From: Bacteroides_E sp964528875
GTDB lineage: Bacteria; Bacteroidota; Bacteroidia; Bacteroidales; Bacteroidaceae
DNA length: 64,000 bases
Direction of reading: 5' to 3'
Assembly: GCA_964528875.1 (NCBI GenBank)
Contig: CAZGUI010000009.1
Coordinates: 10,091-74,090, forward strand
Shown here: positions 41,806-52,200 of the stretch, piece by piece
Layout of the letters: the number at the start of each line of letters is the position of its first letter
Numbering within the stretch: the first letter of the stretch is position 1
Made by a program: the position numbers and the translations under genes
Notes under the pieces: model-generated
Database searches by the model: none
What the model saw: the letters and a program-made list of their open reading frames with translations, nothing else
What the model was told of the DNA's origin: nothing

Positions 41806-43743
41806 TTAAAAACCTAACAAAGATTTTATTTTATTGCAAATATCATAATTCCAATATACACCTCTGAAATGTTGAGCTCCCGGGCCATAGGCAAACACAG
41901 GAGGCATGGATGGAGAGTGATCATCAGTTGTATAACGAGCTGTAATCAGCCCTTTGCCACGATCTCCATCTACCATAACAAGCCCACCTGTTTCATGATC
42001 GGCTGTTACAATCACTAACGTTTCTCCATTACTATCTGCAAACCTAAGTGCTTCTGCAACAGCTAAATCGAAGCTTAAAGTTTCACTTATACATCCAGCC
42101 AAAGAGTTTGAATGACCTGCATAGTCTATTTTGGCACCTTCAACCATAAGAAAAAAGCCTTTATCGCTAGTTTTTGTTAGCTTATCAATTGAACGTTTTG
42201 TTACGTTAGCCAATAAGTCTAATGTTTCTTGTGTGGCTGCTAAATCCATCAAGTTATCCACACAAAGTACAGGTTTTGATGTATTATCTATCTTGTTAAT
42301 AGAATAGACAAAATCATATTTCTGTTCAAAATCTTTTATCGTTAAACCATCTTGCCGCTTTGTAAAAACATCTGTTCCACCACCAGCCACAACTGTTAGT
42401 TTTCCATCAAGTAAATATTGCGTCAATACATCCGAGCTGTCTCGTTCTGTACAATGACCATAAAATGCAGCAGGTGTGGCATCTGCTATATTACCCAATG
42501 TTATCACGCCAGAAGCCATACCTTTATCATAGGCAAAATCCGTCAAAGATGGATTTACTGTTCTATCTTCATCCATTGATATGTGACGATTGTTATGAGG
42601 CTTTCCTGTAGCTAAAGCACTACCTCCAGCAGCAGAATCAGAGGTATAGCTATCTAGTGGACTATTCTTTTGAAAACCGATATTCTTCATTTTCAAAATA
42701 GTAAGTCCATTATTGACCGTTTCAGTTACATTTATATGATTCATTCCCATACCATCCCCAATGAGTAATATCACATTTTTTATAGGCTTATCATATCCAT
42801 CATTCAGATATGTAGGAGAATAAATATCTATCGCTTTTGTCAACTGTATTTTATCTCTATCAAAACCTTTAAATCCAGATGTTATTTTATCCAATCTATC
42901 AGTACCTCTTACTCCTTGCATTCCAAGATGTTTTGTTCCATCTATATAATAATTCTTATCAATAAAATTTGAAAAGTAATCGGTACATGCTTCAACTTTA
43001 TCTGTATTTATTATATCTACACCCATTTGGTGTAACGTATTCCATGCTGTAATACCATCTGGACTCGCCCAAAAGCGAATTGGTTTTCCTAACTTATGCG
43101 CCTCATCAATAGCTTTCTGAACTTTCATTTTTTGAGGAGCAGTCATAGCTCCTTTTCCATTCCAATTTGCATAATCAAAGAACGGAACACTAATCATAGC
43201 AATTCTTTTCAGTTCTTCAGACTTGTAGTTTTGAAATGTTCCGTCGAACATTATAAACTCGGGATACTTTTCAAAATCAATTCCTTCCGGTACATTTCCT
43301 GTTACTACTATTTTTACTGCATTTGGATTCTTAGACGAATCAAACACTTTGGGATATTTCTGCAATAATTTCACAACTGCACTCAGCGTAGGTTCTGTTT
43401 TAGACTTCAGCTCTACAACTAGCGTTAGTGTCTCATTGCTATCTTTCCATGCCTTTCCCCCATTCTGATGAAACAACTTAACTAACGGTAAAACATACAT
43501 ATCCTCGAAAGTTGCATCTTCTCGCAAATCCTCTAAGTCATGTCCAATCAAAAGTTTCCCATTTTTGTAAAACAAATCTGCTTCGATGGATGATATGCGC
43601 TGTGAGTATGCCTGATAAAAGGGCACTAACTGGCAATAATCATTATGCGAGTGAATTTGTTTTTTACTTTGTGCTGTTAACCGAACAGTAACAATAGTTA
43701 GGAATACAATAGCTAGAATTAGTGATTTATATATATATTTCAT
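41806..43743 (-). CDS. Fusion: PLC/GDPD-like phosphodiesterase and alkaline phosphatase
   Basis: 645 residues with an N-terminal signal peptide. Residues about 28-265 form a PI-PLC/GDPD-superfamily TIM barrel (HSHNDYCQLVPF, IEADLFYKNGKLLIGHD, LVVELKS, RFWASPD). Residues about 310-645 are a complete alkaline phosphatase: IGDGMGMNH, nucleophile Ser370 in TSDSAAGGSALATG, GNIADATPA, TADHETGG, DDHSP. The two activities in series could cleave a phosphodiester and then remove the monoester phosphate. This is one of the most telling enzymes of the PUL. Confidence 0.85.
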   Translation of the reverse strand: MKYIYKSLILAIVFLTIVTVRLTAQSKKQIHSHNDYCQLVPFYQAYSQRISSIEADLFYKNGKLLIGHDLEDLREDATFEDMYVLPLVKLFHQNGGKAWKDSNETLTLVVELKSKTEPTLSAVVKLLQKYPKVFDSSKNPNAVKIVVTGNVPEGIDFEKYPEFIMFDGTFQNYKSEELKRIAMISVPFFDYANWNGKGAMTAPQKMKVQKAIDEAHKLGKPIRFWASPDGITAWNTLHQMGVDIINTDKVEACTDYFSNFIDKNYYIDGTKHLGMQGVRGTDRLDKITSGFKGFDRDKIQLTKAIDIYSPTYLNDGYDKPIKNVILLIGDGMGMNHINVTETVNNGLTILKMKNIGFQKNSPLDSYTSDSAAGGSALATGKPHNNRHISMDEDRTVNPSLTDFAYDKGMASGVITLGNIADATPAAFYGHCTERDSSDVLTQYLLDGKLTVVAGGGTDVFTKRQDGLTIKDFEQKYDFVYSINKIDNTSKPVLCVDNLMDLAATQETLDLLANVTKRSIDKLTKTSDKGFFLMVEGAKIDYAGHSNSLAGCISETLSFDLAVAEALRFADSNGETLVIVTADHETGGLVMVDGDRGKGLITARYTTDDHSPSMPPVFAYGPGAQHFRGVYWNYDICNKIKSLLGF

Positions 43744-43751
43744 CCTTCTTT

Positions 43752-44627
43752 TTATTTGATTGTTATTTTAGCTACAATAGGACGATGATCTGACAAGTAT
43801 ACATTGTTTAGTTTCTCTGGTAAAATAGTGAATTCATCTACCTGAATATCTTCGCTCACAAATATATAGTCAATATATTCACGTTTTTCTATAGGTACTT
43901 CTCCAAAACCATGAAAAGTCCATTCTCCTTCTGTATTTAGACCTTGAGTAGTAGCAACTAAACGGCTATCTTCCATTTGAATTGGATTATTATCGTCTAA
44001 TACATGTTTAATCACATCCGATTGTGGGCTAGCATTAAAATCTCCAGTGATGATAATTGGTAAACCCTTAGATAATTCACTGGCTCGTTGAATCAACAAC
44101 GTTACCCCTTCTTGCCTAGCAAGTTTCCCGACATGGTCTAAATGAGTATTTATGATAAATAATTCTTTTTTACTTTCTTTATCCTTCAAGATAGCCCAAG
44201 TAGCAATACGTTCACAAGCACCATCCCATCCTAACGAACCTGCAACTTCGGGTGTTTCGCTCAACCAAAAGTAACCTGTATTAATTTCGTCAAAACGATT
44301 TTTATTATAGAATAAAGCACTATATTCTCCTTTCTCTATCCCATCTTCACGTCCAACCCCTATAGATTGATAGTCTGCAAGCTGTTTGATTAAATCAACA
44401 AGTTGATTGTGAAGCACTTCTTGCGTACCCACAATGTCTATTTTCTGATCCTTAATAATTTGTGCTACTATATTTTCTCTGTACTTCCAGTTGTTCAAAC
44501 TATCTTCTGGATTATCATATCTAATATTGAAAGACATAATATTAAAGTTAGCTTGTTCTTGTTCGCTACATGAATTCAGCAAAAATGAAATTGCTAAAAC
44601 TGATATCAGATAAAATATTTTGTTCAT
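43752..44627 (-). CDS. Endonuclease/exonuclease/phosphatase-family enzyme, lipoprotein
   Basis: 291 residues; lipobox at residues 16-20 (LLNSC). EEP-fold catalytic residues: MSFNIRYDN, GTQEVL, NTHLDHVG, ITGDFNASP, YIDYIFV, SDHRPIV. Exported EEP enzymes include sphingomyelinase-like phosphodiesterases and inositol polyphosphatases rather than nucleases. In a PUL it is most likely a phosphodiesterase or phosphatase on a phospho-sugar. Separated by 8 nt from the PLC-phosphatase fusion. Confidence 0.82.
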   Translation of the reverse strand: MNKIFYLISVLAISFLLNSCSEQEQANFNIMSFNIRYDNPEDSLNNWKYRENIVAQIIKDQKIDIVGTQEVLHNQLVDLIKQLADYQSIGVGREDGIEKGEYSALFYNKNRFDEINTGYFWLSETPEVAGSLGWDGACERIATWAILKDKESKKELFIINTHLDHVGKLARQEGVTLLIQRASELSKGLPIIITGDFNASPQSDVIKHVLDDNNPIQMEDSRLVATTQGLNTEGEWTFHGFGEVPIEKREYIDYIFVSEDIQVDEFTILPEKLNNVYLSDHRPIVAKITIK

Positions 44628-44681
44628 AACTATTATATATTTAGATTTTATACTTTTGTAAAAAACAACTTTCTGTTAACC

Positions 44682-47576
44682 TCATTTTATAAATAAACTC
44701 TTAGCAGAAATTTCCGTAAAATCTTTCGATGAAGGGATCTTCCATCCCCAGCTAAAATGTTCTCCTTCATAATCTTCAAAATAGATTATTTTATATTGAT
44801 GGAGTCCTTTATGTAAAGCTACCCTTCCCGTAGCAACAATTGCAGCATGCGAACCATCATTATTTACAATCAAATCATCTCCTATATAAAGAACACTACC
44901 GTCATCCGATTTAGTCATAAATTCATATACGCCGTCTTCTGGTACAGATACTAAACCTTCAAATATATAACCAAAATGATCTTCTCGTTGGGCTTCAGTT
45001 ATAGAGGGGACAGACATCACTCCTGATTTCAAAGGTTTGGTTTTCAAAACATCAGAAACCCAGCTAAATAGTCCTTCATAATAGCTATATTTAACGCCAT
45101 TTTCACTTCCTTGAAAAGAAAGTGCTTTTCTTAACTCTGCCTTTGTTGCTTTTATTGTAAATGTTCTACTAGGTAAGTATCCCTCCTTAAAAGCTTTTGC
45201 TTTTATAGTTGTTGTCTTATTTATCTTTATTGGGATATTATACAATGCGGAAGACTCAGTAGGCTCTTTACCATCTAGTGTATAATATATCTTCACACCA
45301 GCTGTTGCTGACGCTAAAGGAACTTCTGTTTCATTAATAAATAAGTCTAAATCATTAGTTGTGTATGGAATCGAAACGACAGCATCTTTTGTAAGTGAAT
45401 ATGGAAATGTTACACTATCAATAGCTCTTTCTTTATTTGGCTCATCTGTCAAGATATATTCAAGAGTTCCACCTGTAGTTATTTGCTGATAAGTCAAGTA
45501 ATTAACATCTACCTCAACCCCATTGAGGAGAACCTTTTCAATATAAATATTTCCTGAAGGGTTATTTGCAGTTATCGTAAGCACTTGTCCATTTGCTAAA
45601 TTTATAGTAGCCTTATCGAATAAAGGTGAAGTTAGTATAAACTGATTTGTGCCAGGACATACTTGATAAAAACCTAGGCTACTTAAGATATACCAAGCAG
45701 ACATTTGTCCACAATCTTCATTTCCACTTATTCCTTCTGGAGTAGGCGTATATAATTCTTTTAGTATACGACGTGTCCAATATTGGGTCTTCCATGGCTG
45801 TCCTACATAATTATATAAATATGCCATATGATGACTCGGTTCATTTCCTTGTACATATTGACCAATCATACCAGTAATGTCAACCATATCTCCATCAATC
45901 TTAGATTCTGTACTGAACAGGTGATCTAAGGCATCTATAAATTCATTATAGCCACCAAATAACTGAATCATTCCTTTTACGTCGTGCGGAACAAAGAAAC
46001 GATATTGCCATGCAGTTGCCTCTGTGTAAGCACGGCCTGGAGCATAGGGATTGAAAGGAGATTCCCAATTACCATCCATACGTTTGCCTCTGAAAAACTT
46101 AGTATGACCATCAAATACATTAATATATGAGAGAGACCGTTCTATATATCTCTCAGCATCGGCCTTATATCCAAGCTTTTCTGCTATCTGAGCAATACAC
46201 CAATCATCGTAGGCATATTCTAAAAGACATGATACCGACTCTCTTTTTATATTAGATGGTATAAAACCATATTTAATATAATAATCGGATCCTTTCTTAT
46301 TTTTATCTGACGATATTTTCATTGCATCATAAGCAAGTTGTATATCAAAATCTTCAGATAATATACCTTTAAGATATGCATCAGCTATAACCGAAACCGA
46401 ATGATAGCCTATCATTGTTCCTGTTTCACCAGCCGAAAGTGGCCAGATTGGTAGTTCACCACTTGCATCATACACATCCATAAACGAACGAATCATGTGA
46501 TTTACTAAATCTGTATTAATAAGAGTCATCAGTGGATTCCATGCCCTAAATGTATCCCACAACGAGAATGTAGAATAGTGTTCATTCTCATTTTTTTGTT
46601 CGCCTATTGACATATCATGACGTCTATATTGACCATTTACATCACTAACTATATTAGGAATAATCTTAGAGTGATACATTGCTGTATAAAAGTTCTTTAG
46701 ATTATCTTTATTATTACTTTCGACAATTATTGTTCCAAGCTCTTCGATCCATTTGCTTCTAGCTTGAGCATGAATAGCATCAAAATCGAACGATTTCACA
46801 TCGTTCTCCAAGTTCATTCTTGCATTGTCCTCGCTTACAACAGATATTCCTACTCGAGCGATAATGGGAGTACCATCAGATTCACCAAATTGAATTATAG
46901 CCTGCTTATGATCCTCGTCAATTATACAACTCTCAAACTCCTTTGAAAATTGAGCTACAAAATATACATATTGGTTTGTAACCCATCCCTGAGAACGACG
47001 CATACCTGTTATTTCTGTTGAAGATTTTTGCTTTAATGATATTAAATCAATGGTTTCTTCTGTAAGTACATGCTCCATATCTATGATAATAGAAGCAGAA
47101 AAGCCTCTTTTATATGTATAACGATGCACTCCAGTATATCTTGTTGCTGTCAATTCAGCTAAAATCCCTTCACTTTTAAAATTTACTGAATAATAGCCCG
47201 GTGAAGCTGTTTCATCTTTATGAGAAAATAATAATGGTTGAATTTCAAATTTCTTTAAATCAGTTGTTATATTTTTAGTTGTCGGATGAAAAAGTATATC
47301 ACCAAAATCAGCACATCCAGTACCACTTAAGTGTGTATGTGAAAATCCTATTATCGAAGAATCGCTATAATGATACCCTGAGCAAGCGTCCCAGTTACCC
47401 GTACGTGTGTCAGGACTCAATTGCACAGCTCCATATGGCGTTGTAGCACCAGGATATGTATGCCCATGAAATCCTGTACCAACGAATGGATCAACATAAT
47501 CAATCGGCTCAGTAGGAGTCGAGGTACAATTAGTCAGAAATAATGTCAGTAATAAATAAATAAAAGTCTTTTTCAT
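44682..47576 (-). CDS. GH92 alpha-mannosidase with C-terminal PA14 domain, lipoprotein
   Basis: 964 residues. Lipobox LFLTNC (Cys17). GH92 N-domain (VDPFVGTGFHGHTYPGAT, typical) and (alpha/alpha)6 catalytic domain with Glu579 in GNEPSHHMAYLY and the NEDCGQMSAWY motif. These are calcium-dependent exo-alpha-mannosidases, mostly alpha-1,2. Next comes a chitobiase-type C-terminal beta-domain (YYTLDGKEPTESS) and a PA14 domain (about 825-964) that resembles the one in the metallophosphoesterase. Confidence 0.9.
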   Translation of the reverse strand: MKKTFIYLLLTLFLTNCTSTPTEPIDYVDPFVGTGFHGHTYPGATTPYGAVQLSPDTRTGNWDACSGYHYSDSSIIGFSHTHLSGTGCADFGDILFHPTTKNITTDLKKFEIQPLLFSHKDETASPGYYSVNFKSEGILAELTATRYTGVHRYTYKRGFSASIIIDMEHVLTEETIDLISLKQKSSTEITGMRRSQGWVTNQYVYFVAQFSKEFESCIIDEDHKQAIIQFGESDGTPIIARVGISVVSEDNARMNLENDVKSFDFDAIHAQARSKWIEELGTIIVESNNKDNLKNFYTAMYHSKIIPNIVSDVNGQYRRHDMSIGEQKNENEHYSTFSLWDTFRAWNPLMTLINTDLVNHMIRSFMDVYDASGELPIWPLSAGETGTMIGYHSVSVIADAYLKGILSEDFDIQLAYDAMKISSDKNKKGSDYYIKYGFIPSNIKRESVSCLLEYAYDDWCIAQIAEKLGYKADAERYIERSLSYINVFDGHTKFFRGKRMDGNWESPFNPYAPGRAYTEATAWQYRFFVPHDVKGMIQLFGGYNEFIDALDHLFSTESKIDGDMVDITGMIGQYVQGNEPSHHMAYLYNYVGQPWKTQYWTRRILKELYTPTPEGISGNEDCGQMSAWYILSSLGFYQVCPGTNQFILTSPLFDKATINLANGQVLTITANNPSGNIYIEKVLLNGVEVDVNYLTYQQITTGGTLEYILTDEPNKERAIDSVTFPYSLTKDAVVSIPYTTNDLDLFINETEVPLASATAGVKIYYTLDGKEPTESSALYNIPIKINKTTTIKAKAFKEGYLPSRTFTIKATKAELRKALSFQGSENGVKYSYYEGLFSWVSDVLKTKPLKSGVMSVPSITEAQREDHFGYIFEGLVSVPEDGVYEFMTKSDDGSVLYIGDDLIVNNDGSHAAIVATGRVALHKGLHQYKIIYFEDYEGEHFSWGWKIPSSKDFTEISAKSLFIK

Positions 47577-47594
47577 GTTGTTAGAAGTAGAAGA

Positions 47595-47625
47595 AAAGAC
47601 CGAAGGAAAGATACCTTCGGTCTTT
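47595..47625 (-). terminator. Stem-loop between susD and the GH92 gene
   Basis: 12-bp perfect stem AAAGACCGAAGG/CCTTCGGTCTTT (47595-47606 with 47614-47625), 7-nt loop. On the minus strand it is followed by TTTTCTTCTA, an imperfect T-run. Stem-loops after susCD in other PULs lower downstream expression or stabilise susCD mRNA; it probably gives partial termination. Confidence 0.6.
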
Positions 47626-47638
47626 AGATGTAATAATA

Positions 47639-49234
47639 TTATTGGAACGTAGAATATCCAGGAAGAGGGTTATTTGTCAATACACCATGTGAATCATCTA
47701 TCTCTACCTGAGGAAGAGGGAAATGAGCATCTTTGACAGGATCAAATGTGCGTGGTCCACGAGGATCAATAGCTGTTGTTGTTGCAGCATAAACCTCTTG
47801 CGCTAATCCCCAACGAACTAAGTCGTAATGCCGTTCGTCTTCGTAAGCTAGTTCACAGCGACGCTCCTTTACCAAATCATTAAATGTTGGTTCAGCTATT
47901 GCTTTAGTGGCATCGTTACCAAAAGCACGTACATGAACTTTATTGAAAGATTCTGCAGCTGCAGCTACACCTTGTGTACGGTTACTTGCGCCACCACCTG
48001 CTAAGAATATTTCTGCTTCAGCATGAATAAGAAGGACATCAGCATAACGCAACAAAGGTATATCTTGACCAGACTCCCAGTTCCATCCGTCCAACAGATC
48101 ATATGCAGCTAAGTATTTACTACACATGAAACCCGTTTTCATATCCGAAATATCATCAAATCTGATTGGTTGTGGAGCAACAATTAATTTGGGGTTTTCT
48201 CCTGCTTTTTCAGCTTCCTCTTGTAGTTTTTTAATAAAAGGTTTGTAAGAGACTAAATCACCTTCCTTTTTTAAAGTTACGCTTCTCCTTTGATCACCAT
48301 CATCATAAGCATCATACAAACTTTTTGTAGGAGCAAAATAATACCAACCAGTACCACCAGACATTTTACCTGATAAACAAATAACTGATGTTACAGATCC
48401 TTGATGACGAATAGGTTTATTTGAAAGATTGAAAAGAACTTCATCTGATTTTTCACCCGCAGGGGAGAATAAATTAGCAAAACCATTATCGTCCGTTGTG
48501 TTTAATTCGTATTCACCAGAATCAATCACTTTTTCAGCAGCAGTCTTCGCTTCTGTGTATTTACCCCAATGAGCGTAAAGTTTAGCTAATAAGCCGTAGG
48601 CAGCACCGAGATTAGGTTTGCCCCAATCAGCATCGGATCGTTTCCATAGTTTCTGATTTTCAAAATGTGTTATTGCTTCTTTCAATAAAGACTCTATGTT
48701 TTTATAGGTCTGTTCTTTTGTCTCACGTGGTTTATTTATATTATCAGCATCTTTGTAATCATAGAATGGTACTCCTCCATAGCGCTTAGCTAGATAAAAA
48801 TACGAATAAGCACAAAGGAAATTAGCTTCACCTAATATCAAATCACGATCTTCTTGACTCATTTCAACTTCTTGTGTTGTATATCGTAATACATCGTTGG
48901 CACGGCGAATCACCTTATACATTAATTCCCAATTATCTGCATGACCTCCAGAAGTATTTAATCCTCCAGCTGCTCTAAATTCAGTTAGTGCTGCATCATC
49001 CGGCTTATCACGATTAATATTCATATCATCACTAGCAGCTCCTGCCCACCAATGACCTCGTCCATAACCTTCTTCTTGATAAAAAGGCTCATAAGCGGCA
49101 TTGAGTCCCATTTGAATTTCTTCTTTAGATCCCCAGAATGTAGCATTTCCATACGGAGACTTATCTAAATCGCACGAAGCTAGAAACAGTACACTTCCTG
49201 CAAGTATTAATATTGATTTAAATATTTGTTTCAT
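47639..49234 (-). CDS. SusD/RagB-family outer-membrane glycan-binding lipoprotein
   Basis: 531 residues. Lipobox LFLASC (about residue 21). TPR-rich N-terminus with FLCAYSYFYLAKRYGGVPF and AYGLLAKLYAHWGKYTEAK, and a C-terminal NDLVKERRCELAYEDERHYDLVRW, the standard SusD end. It forms the lid of the SusC pore. The stop and next start are 11 nt from susC. Confidence 0.95.
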   Translation of the reverse strand: MKQIFKSILILAGSVLFLASCDLDKSPYGNATFWGSKEEIQMGLNAAYEPFYQEEGYGRGHWWAGAASDDMNINRDKPDDAALTEFRAAGGLNTSGGHADNWELMYKVIRRANDVLRYTTQEVEMSQEDRDLILGEANFLCAYSYFYLAKRYGGVPFYDYKDADNINKPRETKEQTYKNIESLLKEAITHFENQKLWKRSDADWGKPNLGAAYGLLAKLYAHWGKYTEAKTAAEKVIDSGEYELNTTDDNGFANLFSPAGEKSDEVLFNLSNKPIRHQGSVTSVICLSGKMSGGTGWYYFAPTKSLYDAYDDGDQRRSVTLKKEGDLVSYKPFIKKLQEEAEKAGENPKLIVAPQPIRFDDISDMKTGFMCSKYLAAYDLLDGWNWESGQDIPLLRYADVLLIHAEAEIFLAGGGASNRTQGVAAAAESFNKVHVRAFGNDATKAIAEPTFNDLVKERRCELAYEDERHYDLVRWGLAQEVYAATTTAIDPRGPRTFDPVKDAHFPLPQVEIDDSHGVLTNNPLPGYSTFQ

Positions 49235-49245
49235 GATTACTTAGA

Positions 49246-52200
49246 TTAAAAATTAATGTTAACACCTAGTATAAATGTACGAGGCTGAGGAAATTGACCA
49301 CGGTCTATACCAATATCAGTGCTGGTATTATTTAGCTCATTTGAATATGCATTTCCTAGATCCGGGTCAAATCCACTATACGGAGTTATAGTAAATAAAT
49401 TTTGAGCTGTTACATATACTCTTAACTTTTGAAGGCCAATTTTTTTAGAAAGATTCTTATTAAAAGTATAACCTAATGTTAGAGTCTTCATTCTTAAGTA
49501 ACTACCACTTTCTACATAATAATCCGAGATTCTACGGTTGCTATTATTATCTTTTGTTGTTACACGAGGTAAATTTCCATTAGGATTATTTTCAGGATGG
49601 AAACGCCCCATAATTTCAGTATATTGATTGTATGCAGGATTCACGAACAGTCCTTCATACTTCAGAGCATTAAAAATCTGTGAACCTCCAACGCCTTGGA
49701 AAAACATATTCAAATCAAATCCTTTATATGCCAAGTCCACTCCAAATCCATAAGTAAATTTAGGGAATCCACTTCCTATTTTTGTACGATCATTGCCCCC
49801 AATACTTCCATCACCATCTACATCTACAAATTTTAGATCTCCTGGCTTAGCCGTTGGCTGTATCTTCTCATTATCTTTGTTCAAATAGGTGTCTATTTCT
49901 TCCTGAGAATGAAATATTCCATCAGTTTTGTAGCCATACAAAAATGCTAGAGGCTGCCCCTCTTCCACTCTATTGATATTATTTCCACGGTATTGAGTAA
50001 AGCTAAAGCTTCCTCCTCCCCCTAACGAACGGACTTTATTACTAACTGTAGCAAAATTACCATAAGCCCTAATATCTAAACCTTGAGATAGTGTTGTTGT
50101 ATACGATCCATTGAATTCAAATCCACTATTTCGTACAGATGCAGCATTAACAACTTGTCTGGAATAACCCGACATCCTTGGGATGGGAATATTAACTAAT
50201 ACATCCTTTGTATCTTTACTATAATAATCGAAACCAAAATCAAACTTTCCTAAAAATGAAATATCAAAACCGATATCATATTGAGTTGTAGTTTCCCATT
50301 TAAGGTCAGGATTAGGTATTGTCGATGGATAGCGCCCTATAGCAGCCTCTTCTCCTTTGCCAAACACTACATAGTACCCATCATCATCTGTTGTATTTAT
50401 ATACTGTGGAAAAGTTGGATAATATGGGCTATCAGCAAAAGCCATGGTTTCATTTCCTAATTTACCCCAGCTTCCTCTTATTTTCATATTCTGAATAATG
50501 GGCTTCAAATTTTCAAAGAATTTTTCTTCTGAGATACGCCATCCTGCTGATAATGAAGGGAAATAACCCCATCGATTCTCCTTTGCAAACTTACTAGATC
50601 CATCTGCACGGAAACTAGCCGAGAATAGATACCTATCAGCAAAAGAATAATCTACCCGACCGAACCATGAATCTAACGCATTGTCGTTTTTACCTCCTAA
50701 CATCCAAGCAACATTAGTAGCTGCTCCTAAATAACGAGATTTTTTATCTTCATTCAAAAAGCCTGTTCCTCTGGCATCAAAATAGTTCATTTTATAGTAT
50801 TCATAAGCATGACCTCCTAATGCCATTATTTTATGCCTTTTGATTTCAGTATTATAGCTAATTGTAGTTGTATTCATTAATTTCACACCCTTCTCTTCAT
50901 ATACTGAGAGCTCATTTGTATTAGTTGCTCGTCCGGCCTCAGGCACTTTACAACTAAACCAATTATCACCCCAATTAGTCCAATCATAACCAAAATCAGT
51001 TTTAACTTTAAATCCATTTAAGAACGCATATTCCGCATATACATTACCAAATATTCGATCACGTGTTCTTGTTCTATCGGCTCTTTTTAGCGTTGCATAT
51101 GGATTACGAATATCTGGATTAAGAGGACCACTACCACTATATTTCCCTTCGTCGTCAAATACTGAAACTGATGGATCTGCTCTTAATGCTGAAATAATAG
51201 CACCATCTGATTGCATATCAGGAACAATTTTACGTTTTGTATGAGAAATCATTAAATTCTCTCCTAATTTGAAGCCTTTAAATAATTCTATTTCTGTATT
51301 TATACGTAATGTTGTTCTATTGTATGAAGACTCTTTTAAAATACCATCTTGGTTGAAGTGCCCTAACATTACACTATAAATCATATTTTTTGCCCCTCCA
51401 GCAACAGATAAGTCATAACTTCCTTGATATGCTGCATCTTCAAAAATTTCATCTTGCCAGTTTGTACGAGTCTCTTGCATATATGGATTATCATAAACAG
51501 CTATATTCTTTTTATAATTATCCAAATCTTCTTGAGTTTGCTTACTATCCATATATTCAGCTGTGAACGCCTCTTTATGTATTAAATTACGCTGTTCAGC
51601 ATTAAGAACATTCATTTTCTTCGCAGGAGTAGACATTCCATGAAAAGTATTAAAACTAATACTTGGCTTACCATCTTTCCCTCTTTTTGTTTGAATCAGA
51701 ACAACACCATTAGCAGCACGAGAACCATAAATGGCAGAAGAAGAAGCGTCTTTCAATACGTCTACACGTTCAATATCTGATGGGCTTAAGTCATTCATAT
51801 TTTCTGATGGAACTCCGTCAATTACATACAATGGCTCTTTGTTACCAAAAGTACCTACCCCACGGACGTGAATAGAAGTTCCAGAACCTGGAGCACCACT
51901 GTTTTGTAGAATAGTAACTCCGGACATACGCCCTTGCAAAGCGTCAGAAATGCCCGTAGATGCCATGTCTTTTAAGTTGTCCATCTTAACTGAAGCAACA
52001 GCTCCTGTTAAATCTGCTTTTTTCTGTGTAGTATAACCAACAACAATAACCTCCTCTAATGCCTGAACATCTTCTTTCAAGGCAATATTGATTGTTCTTC
52101 GATTACCAACTTCTACATTTTGACTGACAAAACCTACGTAATTAGCAATAAGTACAGCATTAGCTGGAACGCTTATTGAGTAGTTCCCATCTAAATCTGT

